The translations under genes were made by a program, and so were the position numbers. 64,000 bases of DNA, from the NCBI RefSeq assembly GCF_021029445.1, contig NZ_CP072610.1, positions 4,278,001-4,342,000 of the forward strand. The letters are read 5' to 3'. The notes below the pieces were generated by a model, which worked only from the letters and a program-made list of their open reading frames with translations, searched no databases and was not told where the DNA came from. Within the stretch, counting starts at the first letter, position 1, and the number at the start of each line of letters is the position of its first letter. Of the stretch, positions 1-8,932 are shown one piece after another. This DNA is from Pseudomonas wenzhouensis (lineage in GTDB: Bacteria > Pseudomonadota > Gammaproteobacteria > Pseudomonadales > Pseudomonadaceae).

Positions 1-1
1 T

Positions 2-859
2 GGCGGCATTTTCTCCATCCTCGGCGAGCTGGCCCGTGGTGGCCTGCTGCACACCGATGTGCCCACCGTGCACAGCCCGAGCATGGCCGACGCCATCGCC
101 CAGTGGGACATCACCCAGACCCGCGACGAAGCCGTGCACCACTTCTTCAAGGCCGGCCCGGCCGGTATCCCGACCCAGACCGCATTCAGCCAGAGCACCC
201 GCTGGGAAACCCTCGACGACGACCGTGCCGAAGGCTGCATTCGCAGCGTCGAGCACGCGTACTCCCAGGAAGGCGGACTTGCGGTGCTGTACGGCAACAT
301 CGCCCTCGATGGCTGCGTGGTGAAGACCGCGGGCGTGGACGAATCGATCCATGTCTTCGAGGGCAGCGCCAAGGTCTTCGAGAGCCAGGACAGCGCGGTC
401 AAGGGCATCCTCAATGACGAAGTGAAGGAAGGTGACATCGTCATCATCCGTTACGAAGGTCCGAAAGGTGGCCCGGGCATGCAGGAAATGCTCTATCCGA
501 CCAGCTACCTGAAGTCCAAGGGTCTGGGCAAGGCCTGCGCCCTGCTCACCGACGGCCGCTTCTCCGGCGGCACCAGCGGCCTGTCCATAGGCCACGCCTC
601 GCCGGAAGCGGCAGCAGGCGGCGCCATCGGCCTGGTCAACGACGGCGACAAGATCCTCATCGACATTCCCAACCGCAGCATCAACCTGCTGGTCAGCGAT
701 GAAGAACTGGCCGCCCGCCGCGCCGAGCAGGACAAGAAAGGCTGGAAGCCGGCGCAGCCGCGCGCGCGCAAGGTGACCACCGCCCTGAAAGCCTACGCCC
801 TGCTGGCCACCAGCGCCGACAAGGGCGCGGTGCGCAACAAGGCGATGCTGGAAGGCTGA
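2..859 (+). CDS. ilvD: Dihydroxy-acid dehydratase, C-terminal part (5' end outside window)
   Basis: Dehydrates 2,3-dihydroxy-acids to 2-oxo acids in valine, leucine and isoleucine synthesis; a cytosolic Fe-S enzyme. The reading frame is open from base 2 ([17 protein letters not shown]) to the TGA at 857-859, so about 285 C-terminal residues are visible. The second IlvD/Edd family signature is present ([19 protein letters not shown], then SPEAA). The Fe-S cysteines of the N-terminal half lie outside the window. A strong terminator follows at once. Identification is firm; only the start is missing. Confidence 0.96.
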   Translation, partial: GGIFSILGELARGGLLHTDVPTVHSPSMADAIAQWDITQTRDEAVHHFFKAGPAGIPTQTAFSQSTRWETLDDDRAEGCIRSVEHAYSQEGGLAVLYGNIALDGCVVKTAGVDESIHVFEGSAKVFESQDSAVKGILNDEVKEGDIVIIRYEGPKGGPGMQEMLYPTSYLKSKGLGKACALLTDGRFSGGTSGLSIGHASPEAAAGGAIGLVNDGDKILIDIPNRSINLLVSDEELAARRAEQDKKGWKPAQPRARKVTTALKAYALLATSADKGAVRNKAMLEG

Positions 860-877
860 GCCCGAGCAAGACATCAA

Positions 878-910
878 CCAAGCCCGGCCCTGCGCCGGGC
901 TTGGTCGTTT
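878..910 (+). terminator. Rho-independent terminator of ilvD
   Basis: An 11-bp perfect stem (CCAAGCCCGGC at 878-888 with GCCGGGCTTGG at 894-904) closes a 5-base loop and is followed by a short T-rich run. It lies 18 bases after the ilvD stop. Confidence 0.8.
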
Positions 911-964
911 AGGCGGGTCACGATTACCATCGACCTCCAACTTCTCCACCTGTGCGCCATAAGC

Positions 965-3900
965 ATGAAGAAATCGCCCGTTGCTTTCGATGCCTTGAGC
1001 TTCAATTACCAGCTCATTTTGTTCGTCCTGACGCCCTGCTTTCCAGGGCAGAACAAAACCTCACTGGTCAAGCACTTGCGAGCCATGGGTGCCCATGCGA
1101 CCAGCTCGCGCCTGATCGATAACACCAGCATTGAGGCGCTAATCAATGAGTTGGTGAGCGCGGGCTGGCTGACCCGTGAGGAGCACAACAAGCAGACGTT
1201 GCTGTGCCTGCAACCGCGCATGCGTAACCCGATGCTGCTGCGGATGTTCGAGTCGCCGGATCGCTTCGCCCTGCTCAAGAGCCACACGGATCAACTGAGC
1301 GCCATCGACCCTTGGGTAGCCCCCAGTAGCAATCGGCTCATGCAGGATGTGTGGCTGTCGATCATCGCCGACGATGGAGAATATCTGCAGCAGTCACTGG
1401 AGCGGCTCGACGATTTCTTGCCGACTCAACAGGCGCTGAAACTGCACCCGTTCCAGCAACTGCTGGGTGACGCAGCCGGCAAGACGTTGTTCGAGCGCCT
1501 ATCGCTGCCTGTACGTCAGGCGCTGCTGGATGACCATCTGCACTTGTCCTCCTTGCTCTGCGCGCCCGCCGAGCAGAGCTACCAACTGGCCTTGCGGAGC
1601 CTGCAGCAGCACGGCAATCCAAGCCTCAGCTTGCAGGTGCTGCTGCACGCCCTGTGGCGCTGCGACCAAGCGACGCTGGACGGGCTGTTCGGCGACTCGA
1701 AAGACCTCATGCAAAACGTCGTCACCCTGTTCGCCAAAGGCGCGCTGGGCGACATGCTCGCCGTCCTACGCGCCTGGATGGCCGAGGTGCGCAAGCAAAC
1801 CAAGAAGCGCAAGATCGACCTGCCGCCAATACTCAATGCCTTGTACTGCCTGGCACTGATTCAGGAGAACGATCCCAAGCAATACCCCTCACTCAAGCAA
1901 GCCTTGCAACTGGGCAGCAAGAACGGCTACGCAGCGGCCTACAACCAGTTGCTGGATGTTCTAGACCTGCTGCAAGGCAGCCGCCCGGAACACTTGTACA
2001 CCCTTCCCCCCTTGGTGCCTGGCTTAGATGGCCTGCTGCTGGCCCTGGCGCTGTACTGGCTGGACGAGCCGCTGGCCAAGCAGAAGGCCTGGCACGAAGC
2101 CTTGCAGCGATATGCCCAACAACTGCGCAGCAATGGTTATCCATGGCTGGCCGAACAATACAAAGCGCTGATCAGCCGCCAGTTCGGCAATAGCACGGCG
2201 CCCCTGGCCAATGGCCTAGCGCCGCTGGTCGACCTCTACCAACGCAAAGAGAGCTGGCAACTGGCGCTCAACGCCCTGAGCCAGATCCGAGCCCCAGCCG
2301 CCACTGGCAAGAGTGCCGAAAGCAACTCACGCCTGGCCTGGCTGATCCACATGGATCGCTACACAGGCCTACAACTCGAACCGCGCGAGCAAAAACTCGG
2401 CGCCAAGGGCCAGTGGAGCAAGGGTCGCCCCGTGGCACTCAAGCGCCTGCTCGAAGAGGCCGCCAGCCTAGACTTTCTCTGCGACCAGGATCGCCAGGCT
2501 TGTCGTCTGATCCAGTCCACCAGCAACTACTACGGCAGCCGCGAATACTACCTACCGGCGCCAGCCGCGTTGCAGTGTTTGGCAGGCCATTCGGCCTTGT
2601 ACTGGCAGGATGCACCGGATGTGCGCGTAGATGTCTGCCTGGGTGAAGCTGGCCTGCACCTCAAGGAAAAGAACGGTCAGATCACCCTGCACCTGCAACC
2701 TAAAGGGATTGGCCAGGGCGAGTTGCTGCTGGAAAAGGAAACCCCCACACGGCTGAAAATCTATCCCGTCAGCAAGGAGCTGCGGCAGATCGCCGAGATC
2801 CTGGGCGGCGGCCTGACGGTTCCCTTGTCAGCCAAGGCGCAACTGGTAGACGCCATCGGCAGCATTGCCCCACTGCTGCCCATCCATTCGGACATCCCCG
2901 AGCTGGCCGCAAACGTCGAGGAACGCCCCGCCGACACGCGTCTGTACGCCCACCTGTTGCCCCTGGCCGAAGGTTTACGCCTGCAACTGCTGGTGCGCCC
3001 GCTCACCTCGGGTAGCTGGTTCCGCCCTGGCCAAGGCAGCGAGCGCCTGCTCGGCGAGCATGAGGGCCGAACCGTACAGGTGGTGCGAGTGTTGAAACAG
3101 GAACGACAAGCCCTGCAACGCGTGCTCGACGCCTGCCCGAGCCTGGCAGGCGCCGAGTATGACGGCCAGGAATGGCAACTGCAGCAACCGCAAGATGCCC
3201 TGCAACTACTCAGCGAACTGCAAACCATAGACAGCGACCAGCTCGAATGCGTCTGGCCGGAAGGCGAGCGCATGCGCATCAAGGGTCGCCGTGAAATCCA
3301 GCAGCTCAAGCTCGGCCTCAAACTGACAGGCGACTGGTTCCAGTTGCAGGGCGGTTTGACCCTCGACGATGGCAAGGTGCTGCAACTGCGCCAGTTGCTG
3401 GAGCTGCTCAAGGCCAGCCCTGGGCGCTTCATCAAGCTTGGCGACAACGACTGGCTGGCCCTCGGCAACAGCCTGCGCAAACGCCTGGACGAACTGGCCC
3501 ACCTGGCCGAACGGGTCAACGACGACGGCCTGCACCTCAGCCCGCTGACCACTCCACTGCTCGCCGAACTGGCCGAAGAGGCCGGCGAATTCAAGGCCGG
3601 CCAGGACTGGCAGGCACACCTGCAACGCCTGCAATCACTGCGTGATTACCAGCCCAGCGTGCCCAGCACCCTGCAGGCCGAATTGCGTGACTACCAGGTG
3701 GAAGGCTTCAACTGGCTGGCGCGCCTGGCGCACTGGGGTGTCGGCGCCTGCCTGGCCGATGACATGGGCCTGGGCAAAACCGTGCAGACTCTCGCCCTGC
3801 TCCTGCTGCGAGCCACGCAAGGCCCACAACTGGTGGTGGCGCCCACTTCGGTCGCCCTCAACTGGCTCAACGAAGCGCAGCGTTTCGCCCCGACCCTGCA

Positions 3901-5041
3901 GGTGCGCAACTACAACCAGCAACGCAGCCTCGAAGGCCTCGGCCCACGCGACCTGCTGATCACCAGCTACGGCCTGCTGCAACAGGATGCCGAGGCCTTC
4001 ACCGCCGTGTCCTGGGCCAGCGCGGTACTGGACGAAGCACAAGCGATCAAGAACGCCCAGACCAAGCGCTCCCAAGCTGCCATGGCACTGCAGGCCGACT
4101 TCCGTATGGTGGCCACCGGCACGCCGCTGGAAAACCACCTCGGCGAGCTGTGGAACCTCATGCGCTTCATCAACCCCGCTCTGCTCGGCAGCCAGGAAAG
4201 CTTCGCCCAACGCTTCGCCAACCCCATCGAAAATGGTGATGCAGGCGCCCGCCGCGCCCTCAAGCAACTGATCCAGCCGTTCATCCTGCGCCGCCTGAAA
4301 AGCCAGGTGCTCGACGAATTGCCAGCGCGCACCGAAATCACCTACAGCGTACCGCTATCCGACGGCGAGGCCCTGCAATACGAAGCCCTGCGCCAACAGG
4401 CAGTGGAAAAACTCAATGCCTCCAGCGACAAGGACAACCAACCGTTGCAGGTGCTGGCGGAAATTACCCGACTGCGACGCTTCTGCTGCCATCCGTCGCT
4501 GGTCATTCCCGGCTCGCCCCTGGCCAGCAGCAAACTCGCGGCATTCCAGGCCATCGTCAGCGAACTGCTGGAAAACCGTCACAAGGCGCTGGTGTTCAGC
4601 CAATTCGTCGACCACCTGAGCATCGTCCGTCGCTGGCTCGATGAGCGCGGCATCGCCTATCAGTACCTCGACGGCTCGACACCGGCCAAGGCCCGTCAGG
4701 CTGCCGTGGACGCCTTCCAGAGCGGCAGCGGCGAAATCTTCCTGATCAGCCTCAAGGCTGGCGGCAGCGGCCTCAACCTGACCGCTGCCGACTACGTCAT
4801 CCACTTGGACCCCTGGTGGAACCCAGCCGTGGAAGACCAGGCCAGCGACCGCGCCCACCGCATGGGCCAGCAGCGCCCAGTGACGATTTACCGCCTGGTG
4901 ACGGAGAACACCATCGAGCAACAGATCGTCGCGTTGCACGGGCGCAAACGCGACCTGGCCGACAGCCTGCTCGACGGCGGCGAAGTCAGCGGCAAGCTTG
5001 ACGCAGACGCCCTGCTGCAACTGCTCAAGGGCGAAGCGTGA
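965..5041 (+). CDS. Snf2/Rad54-family DEAD/DEAH-type helicase
   Basis: A 1358-residue SWI2/SNF2-type double-stranded DNA translocase. The first ~900 residues are a long leucine/glutamine-rich region with no motif I recognise. The ATPase core starts near residue 902 (LRDYQVEGFNWLARL). Motif I is DDMGLGKT near 931, motif II DEAQ near 1022 and motif III TGTPLENHLGELW. The C-terminal RecA lobe carries KALVFSQF near 1206 and motif VI DRAHRMGQ near 1294. Bacterial relatives are implicated in transcription and RNA polymerase recycling or repair, but the substrate of this long subtype is not evident from sequence. The ATG at 965 has no strong Shine-Dalgarno site. Its stop overlaps the start of the next gene (GTGA), so the two are probably translationally coupled. 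Confidence 0.9.
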   Translation: MKKSPVAFDALSFNYQLILFVLTPCFPGQNKTSLVKHLRAMGAHATSSRLIDNTSIEALINELVSAGWLTREEHNKQTLLCLQPRMRNPMLLRMFESPDRFALLKSHTDQLSAIDPWVAPSSNRLMQDVWLSIIADDGEYLQQSLERLDDFLPTQQALKLHPFQQLLGDAAGKTLFERLSLPVRQALLDDHLHLSSLLCAPAEQSYQLALRSLQQHGNPSLSLQVLLHALWRCDQATLDGLFGDSKDLMQNVVTLFAKGALGDMLAVLRAWMAEVRKQTKKRKIDLPPILNALYCLALIQENDPKQYPSLKQALQLGSKNGYAAAYNQLLDVLDLLQGSRPEHLYTLPPLVPGLDGLLLALALYWLDEPLAKQKAWHEALQRYAQQLRSNGYPWLAEQYKALISRQFGNSTAPLANGLAPLVDLYQRKESWQLALNALSQIRAPAATGKSAESNSRLAWLIHMDRYTGLQLEPREQKLGAKGQWSKGRPVALKRLLEEAASLDFLCDQDRQACRLIQSTSNYYGSREYYLPAPAALQCLAGHSALYWQDAPDVRVDVCLGEAGLHLKEKNGQITLHLQPKGIGQGELLLEKETPTRLKIYPVSKELRQIAEILGGGLTVPLSAKAQLVDAIGSIAPLLPIHSDIPELAANVEERPADTRLYAHLLPLAEGLRLQLLVRPLTSGSWFRPGQGSERLLGEHEGRTVQVVRVLKQERQALQRVLDACPSLAGAEYDGQEWQLQQPQDALQLLSELQTIDSDQLECVWPEGERMRIKGRREIQQLKLGLKLTGDWFQLQGGLTLDDGKVLQLRQLLELLKASPGRFIKLGDNDWLALGNSLRKRLDELAHLAERVNDDGLHLSPLTTPLLAELAEEAGEFKAGQDWQAHLQRLQSLRDYQPSVPSTLQAELRDYQVEGFNWLARLAHWGVGACLADDMGLGKTVQTLALLLLRATQGPQLVVAPTSVALNWLNEAQRFAPTLQVRNYNQQRSLEGLGPRDLLITSYGLLQQDAEAFTAVSWASAVLDEAQAIKNAQTKRSQAAMALQADFRMVATGTPLENHLGELWNLMRFINPALLGSQESFAQRFANPIENGDAGARRALKQLIQPFILRRLKSQVLDELPARTEITYSVPLSDGEALQYEALRQQAVEKLNASSDKDNQPLQVLAEITRLRRFCCHPSLVIPGSPLASSKLAAFQAIVSELLENRHKALVFSQFVDHLSIVRRWLDERGIAYQYLDGSTPAKARQAAVDAFQSGSGEIFLISLKAGGSGLNLTAADYVIHLDPWWNPAVEDQASDRAHRMGQQRPVTIYRLVTENTIEQQIVALHGRKRDLADSLLDGGEVSGKLDADALLQLLKGEA

Positions 5042-5499
5042 GCCGTATCGGCCTGATCGCCGACACCCACAACCTGCTGCGCCCCGAGGCGCTGGCGGCA
5101 TTGCAGGGTGTCGATTATCTGATCCACGCCGGCGATATCGGCGGGCCGCATATCCTGGCCGAGCTGCAGCGCATCGCGCCGCTATCGGTAGTACGCGGCA
5201 ACAACGATCAGGAACCATGGGCCGATGCCATCCCCGAGCGGCTGACGCTGACGTTTGGCGGCTACACTCTGCATGTGCTGCACGATCTCAAGCAGTTGGA
5301 TATCGACCCGGCTGAGCAAGACATCGACGTGGTGATCGCCGGCCACTCACACAAGCCGCTGCACGAGGAACGTAACGGCGTGCTCTACCTCAACCCTGGC
5401 AGCGCCGGGCCGCGACGTTTCAAGCTGCCCATCAGCGTGGGCATTGTGCATATCGAGGATGGCCGGGTACGGGCCGAGCTGATCACGCTACAGGTATAA
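5038..5499 (+). CDS. YfcE/MJ0936-type metallophosphoesterase
   Basis: A 153-residue calcineurin-like phosphodiesterase. The dimetal site is complete: IADTHN (D8, H10), HAGDIGG, GNND and GHSH, spaced as in the YfcE/MJ0936 family, which hydrolyses phosphodiester model substrates. The physiological substrate is unknown. The start is GTG at 5038, overlapping the helicase stop by four bases, which supports both this start and co-transcription. No signal peptide is present, so it should be cytosolic. Confidence 0.88.
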   Translation: MSRIGLIADTHNLLRPEALAALQGVDYLIHAGDIGGPHILAELQRIAPLSVVRGNNDQEPWADAIPERLTLTFGGYTLHVLHDLKQLDIDPAEQDIDVVIAGHSHKPLHEERNGVLYLNPGSAGPRRFKLPISVGIVHIEDGRVRAELITLQV

Positions 5500-5515
5500 T
5501 GCGGGTGCTGGAATT

Positions 5516-5581
5516 GGTGGGCTGAAGCGGATCGCAGCCCTACAGCCATGCCCGATCGAGTAGAGAGGGCTTCAGCCCACC
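5516..5581. repeat. REP-like palindrome pair
   Basis: The arms GGTGGGCTGAAG (5516-5527) and CTTCAGCCCACC (5570-5581) are perfect inverted repeats around a ~42-base loop. The same GTGGGCTGAAGCCCAC core recurs at 11.8, 12.46 and 13.7 kb. Confidence 0.6.
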
Positions 5582-5728
5582 ATTCAAGACACCACGCAAG
5601 CAAGGCAGATGAAAGAGTCCCATCCACCCTGCTGTGACATTCGACCTTGAAAAACGCCATGGACGAAGCCATATAGGTAGACACGGCCTTTCCGTGCCCT
5701 CCCCTTTTCCCGCCTGATGGAGAACTCT

Positions 5729-6256
5729 ATGACCCTCGACGAGCTCAACGCCATCCCCGGCGTGACCGCCAAACCCGACGCAGCCACCGCCGACTTCGTC
5801 TACAACCACACCATGATCCGTGTGAAGGATCTGCAGAAGTCGCTGGATTTCTACACCCGCGTACTGGGCTTCACCCTGCTGGAGAAGAAAGACTTTCCCG
5901 ACGCCGAGTTCAGCCTGTACTTCCTCGCGCTGATCAATGACAAGTCGCAGATTCCGACCGATCCGGCGGCTCGCCATCAGTGGCGCAAGTCCATCCCCGG
6001 CGTGCTGGAGCTGACCTACAACTACGGCACCGAGAAAGACCCGGAATTTTCCTACCACAGCGGCAACAGCGACCCGCGCGGCTTCGGCCACCTGTGCGTA
6101 TCGGTGCCGGATATCAAGGCGGCCTGCCAGCGTTTCGAAGACCTCGGCGTGGACTTCCAGAAGCGCCTCACCGACGGGCGCATGCGCGACATCGCCTTCA
6201 TCAAGGATCCGGACGGTTATTGGGTGGAGATCATCCAGTTCACTGAAGTGATCTGA
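5729..6256 (+). CDS. gloA: Lactoylglutathione lyase (glyoxalase I)
   Basis: Isomerises the methylglyoxal-glutathione hemithioacetal to S-lactoylglutathione in methylglyoxal detoxification; cytosolic. The 175 residues carry the expected metal ligands: His in NHTMIRVKD, Glu in VLELTYNYG, His in GFGHLCVSV and Glu in GYWVEIIQ. The length fits the longer glyoxalase I class, which in Pseudomonas is the Zn-type enzyme (family knowledge). I chose ATG 5729 over ATG 5717 because GGAGA lies 7 bases upstream of it and homologues start with a similar MTL/MSL sequence. It appears monocistronic. Confidence 0.93.
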   Translation: MTLDELNAIPGVTAKPDAATADFVYNHTMIRVKDLQKSLDFYTRVLGFTLLEKKDFPDAEFSLYFLALINDKSQIPTDPAARHQWRKSIPGVLELTYNYGTEKDPEFSYHSGNSDPRGFGHLCVSVPDIKAACQRFEDLGVDFQKRLTDGRMRDIAFIKDPDGYWVEIIQFTEVI

Positions 6257-6276
6257 CGCGCGCCTGCGCAATCCGA

Positions 6277-6312
6277 CAGGGGCTGCATCCTGCGAAGCTG
6301 CCCCTGGCTCTT
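6277..6312 (+). terminator. Probable terminator of gloA
   Basis: CAGGGGC (6277-6283) and GCCCCTG (6300-6306) form a stem followed by a weak CTCTTT run, 20 bases after the gloA stop. It could also serve the convergent gene on the minus strand. Confidence 0.55.
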
Positions 6313-6320
6313 TACCGGGT

Positions 6321-6968
6321 TCAACTGACACCCACGTAACGATCCGTCCGGTGATTGATCGCCAGCACCAGATTGAGCATCACCGCACCCAGCACCGAGA
6401 GCAGCACCTTGTCTGGCGACACGACAAAGATCGCCGCCAGCACGATGCTCGCGTCGATGGCCATCTGCACCGCGCCCGCGCGCAGAGCGAAGCGCTCCTG
6501 CATATACAGCGCGAGAATGTTCACCCCGCCCAGGCTGGCGCGGTGGCGGAACAGCATGAGCAACCCCAGCCCCATCGCAGCCCCGCCAAACAGCGCAGCA
6601 TAGAGAGCACTGAGGTGGGCGAAGGCGACCCACTGCGGGGTCAATTCAGCCAGTAACGAAACCAGCAATACCGCGCAGCCTGTGCGCAAGGTGAAACCCC
6701 AGCCCATGCGCCAGATACCCAGCAAATAGAACGGCAGGTTGACCAGGCAGAACACCAGACCGAACGACCAACCAGCCTGGTAGTTGGCGAGAAAAGCGAG
6801 GCCGACGGTGCCGCCCGTCAGCAACCCGGCATGGGTGTAGAAGGCGATGCCCAGCGCCACCAGAGCGGTGCCGAACAGCAGGGCCAGTGCATCTTCCCAG
6901 AGTGGATGGCGCACAAAGAGTGCAGCGACGGCGCTCGGACGCTCGTCGAGGGGCGATTGCTCAGACAT
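6321..6968 (-). CDS. YitT-family integral membrane protein
   Basis: A 215-residue hydrophobic protein with about five or six predicted membrane spans (for example ALALLFGTALVALGIAFY and WSFGLVFCLVNLPFYLLG). It matches the YitT / DUF161 type, whose transported substrate is not established. I placed the start at MSEQSPLDERP (6968) rather than the longer reading, because an AGG lies about 8 bases upstream and the extra 35 residues look unlike a membrane-protein N-terminus. It sits 112 bases downstream of folA on the same strand and may be co-transcribed. Confidence 0.8.
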   Translation of the reverse strand: MSEQSPLDERPSAVAALFVRHPLWEDALALLFGTALVALGIAFYTHAGLLTGGTVGLAFLANYQAGWSFGLVFCLVNLPFYLLGIWRMGWGFTLRTGCAVLLVSLLAELTPQWVAFAHLSALYAALFGGAAMGLGLLMLFRHRASLGGVNILALYMQERFALRAGAVQMAIDASIVLAAIFVVSPDKVLLSVLGAVMLNLVLAINHRTDRYVGVS

Positions 6969-7080
6969 GTAAAAACCTGCATCAGGATGCACGAAAGAAA
7001 ATGACGGCAGAGGCAAGGCAGTGGCCATCACGGCGCGCAGGGGAGTCTGGCGGCAGAGACGGCCGGAAAGCACGGCAGGA

Positions 7081-7599
7081 TTATGCGCCGCGGCGCTCCC
7101 ACACTTCGAAGGCGTAAAACGGTGTCTCGGCCGAAGCCGGGTGCTCGACGCTGGAGGTCATGCACCATGCAGCCTCGTCGACCTCGGGGAACCAGGCATC
7201 ACCCTCGGGTTCCAGACCTACGCGCGTCAGGTACAGGCGATCAGCCCTTGCCAGGCCAAGTTCATACAGCTGCGCACCGCCGATCAGCATCAATTCCTCG
7301 GCACCCTCTTCACGCGCCCAGACATCGGCACGCGCGATGGCGTCTTCCAATGTCGCGAACACTTCGGCACCTTCCAGGGTCAGACCTGGCTGGCGGCTGA
7401 CCACGATATTGAGCCGCCCCGGCAACGGCCGACCGAGCGAGTCCCAGGTCTTGCGCCCCATGATGATCGGCTTGCCCAGGGTCAGCGCCTTGAAGTGTTT
7501 GAGATCCGCCGGCAGATGCCAGAGCAATTGGTTGTCGCGGCCAATCACGCGGTTGTGCGCGAGCGCGGCAATCAGGGAAAGGGGTAGAGTCGTTTTCAT
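7081..7599 (-). CDS. folA: Dihydrofolate reductase
   Basis: Reduces dihydrofolate to tetrahydrofolate with NADPH, feeding thymidylate, purine and methionine synthesis. The 172 residues include the N-terminal substrate and cofactor region (LIAALAHNRVIGRDN), the acidic catalytic residue in WHLPADLKHFK and the NADPH-binding GRKTWDSLGRPLPGR and LMLIGGAQLY segments. The start is at MKTTLPLSLI (7599), since homologues begin here; an upstream reading adds 22 low-complexity residues. thyA, the partner enzyme in the folate cycle, lies 6 kb away. The gene is divergent from glpQ. Confidence 0.95.
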   Translation of the reverse strand: MKTTLPLSLIAALAHNRVIGRDNQLLWHLPADLKHFKALTLGKPIIMGRKTWDSLGRPLPGRLNIVVSRQPGLTLEGAEVFATLEDAIARADVWAREEGAEELMLIGGAQLYELGLARADRLYLTRVGLEPEGDAWFPEVDEAAWCMTSSVEHPASAETPFYAFEVWERRGA

Positions 7600-7658
7600 G
7601 GCGGCGAGCATAGCAGAGCACCCAGCAGCCCTGCAGCACACCCGTGGCTGCAGCCGCG

Positions 7659-7676
7659 CGGTCATCGTATCGTCAC
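7659..7676 (+). promoter_or_regulatory. Candidate Pho box upstream of glpQ
   Basis: Two direct heptamers, CGGTCAT (7659-7665) and TCGTCAC (7670-7676), are separated by exactly 4 bases. This is the PhoB layout (CTGTCAT N4 CTGTCAC). The site ends 50 bases before the glpQ start, a normal position for a PhoB-activated promoter. The regulatory role is inferred from the motif and from glycerophosphodiester metabolism being Pho-controlled in many bacteria. Confidence 0.5.
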
Positions 7677-7726
7677 ATTTGCCGTTGCAGGCTAGCGGCT
7701 GAACTTACGAGCAAGGAGCCAGCATC

Positions 7727-8872
7727 ATGTCGAAATCACTCTCTGCCTGGTTACTGGGCGGCGTACTGCTGCCGGTTCTGGCTTTCGCCGGCCCGACACC
7801 CGCCGACAACGTCCAGGCCGCCATCGACTGGGCCAGGCAGCAACCGAGCGCCCAGCAGACACACCCCAACAGTGCCAGCGCGCCATTGATCATCGCCCAT
7901 CGCGGTGCCAGCGGTTATGCGCCCGAACACACCCTGGCTGCCTATGCGCTGGCGGTGCTGCAGGGCGCCGACTACATCGAGCCGGACCTGGTAATGACCC
8001 GCGACGGCCAACTGGTCGCCCGCCATGACAACGAACTGGGGCTGACCACCGACGTGGCGCAGCGCCCCGAGTTCGCCGAACGCAAGCGTACCCAGACGGT
8101 CGATGGCGTCAGCCTGGAAGGCTGGTTCAGCGAGGACTTCACCCTGGCCGAGCTGAAAACCTTGCGTGCCATCGAGCGCATCCCCCAGCACCGTCCGGGC
8201 AACACGCGCTTCGATGGTCAGTTCGAGATACCCACCCTGCAGGAGATCATCGACCTGGCGAAAAGGCTGGAGGCCAGCCAGCAACGGGTGATTGGCCTGT
8301 ACCCGGAAACCAAGCACCCCACCCACTTCCAGCGCCTGAATCTGGCCATGGAAGAGCCGCTGCTGGCCACCCTGAAACGCAACGGTTATGACAGTGCCGA
8401 GGGGCCGGTGTACATCCAGTCCTTCGAAGTGGACAACCTCCAGAAGCTGAGCAAACTGACCGCGATTCGCCTGGTACAACTGCTCTGGGTAGAAGGTCAG
8501 CCCTACGACCAGCAGGTGCTTGGCAGCGGTCTTGGCTATCAACAGATGATCACGCCAGAAGGTCTGAAAAACATCGCGCGTTACGCCAGCGGCATCGGCC
8601 CGGAGAAAGGCATGATCATCCCGCGTGATGCCGCCGGTAACCTCACAGAGCCGACCAGCCTGGTACGTGACGCCCATGCGGCCGGGCTCAAGGTGCATCC
8701 CTACACCTTCCGCGCTGAAAACGCCTTCCTGCCCACCCGTCTGCGTAACGGCAGCGAACCGGCGGCGCACGGCGATATCGACGCCGAACTGCGCACCTTC
8801 CTTGCCACCGGCATCGACGGCCTGTTCATCGACCAGCCGGATATCGCCGTGCGCCTGCGCCAGCAGCGCTGA
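7727..8872 (+). CDS. glpQ: Periplasmic glycerophosphodiester phosphodiesterase
   Basis: Hydrolyses glycerophosphodiesters to glycerol-3-phosphate and an alcohol, scavenging phospholipid head groups. The 381 residues begin with a signal peptide (MSKSLSAWLLGGVLLPVLAFA). The GDPD domain follows: AHRGASGYAPEHTLAAY near residue 57 with the catalytic His, then IEPDLVMTRDGQLVARHD with the metal-binding Glu and Asp and the second His. C-terminal GIDGLFIDQPD is also typical. AAGGAG lies about 7 bases before the ATG. The preceding candidate Pho box suggests phosphate-starvation control. Confidence 0.93.
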   Translation: MSKSLSAWLLGGVLLPVLAFAGPTPADNVQAAIDWARQQPSAQQTHPNSASAPLIIAHRGASGYAPEHTLAAYALAVLQGADYIEPDLVMTRDGQLVARHDNELGLTTDVAQRPEFAERKRTQTVDGVSLEGWFSEDFTLAELKTLRAIERIPQHRPGNTRFDGQFEIPTLQEIIDLAKRLEASQQRVIGLYPETKHPTHFQRLNLAMEEPLLATLKRNGYDSAEGPVYIQSFEVDNLQKLSKLTAIRLVQLLWVEGQPYDQQVLGSGLGYQQMITPEGLKNIARYASGIGPEKGMIIPRDAAGNLTEPTSLVRDAHAAGLKVHPYTFRAENAFLPTRLRNGSEPAAHGDIDAELRTFLATGIDGLFIDQPDIAVRLRQQR

Positions 8873-8932
8873 TTCGCACCGAGGCGGATCAGGGGTTATC
8901 CTCGACCCCTGATCCGAACAACGAGACGCCGC

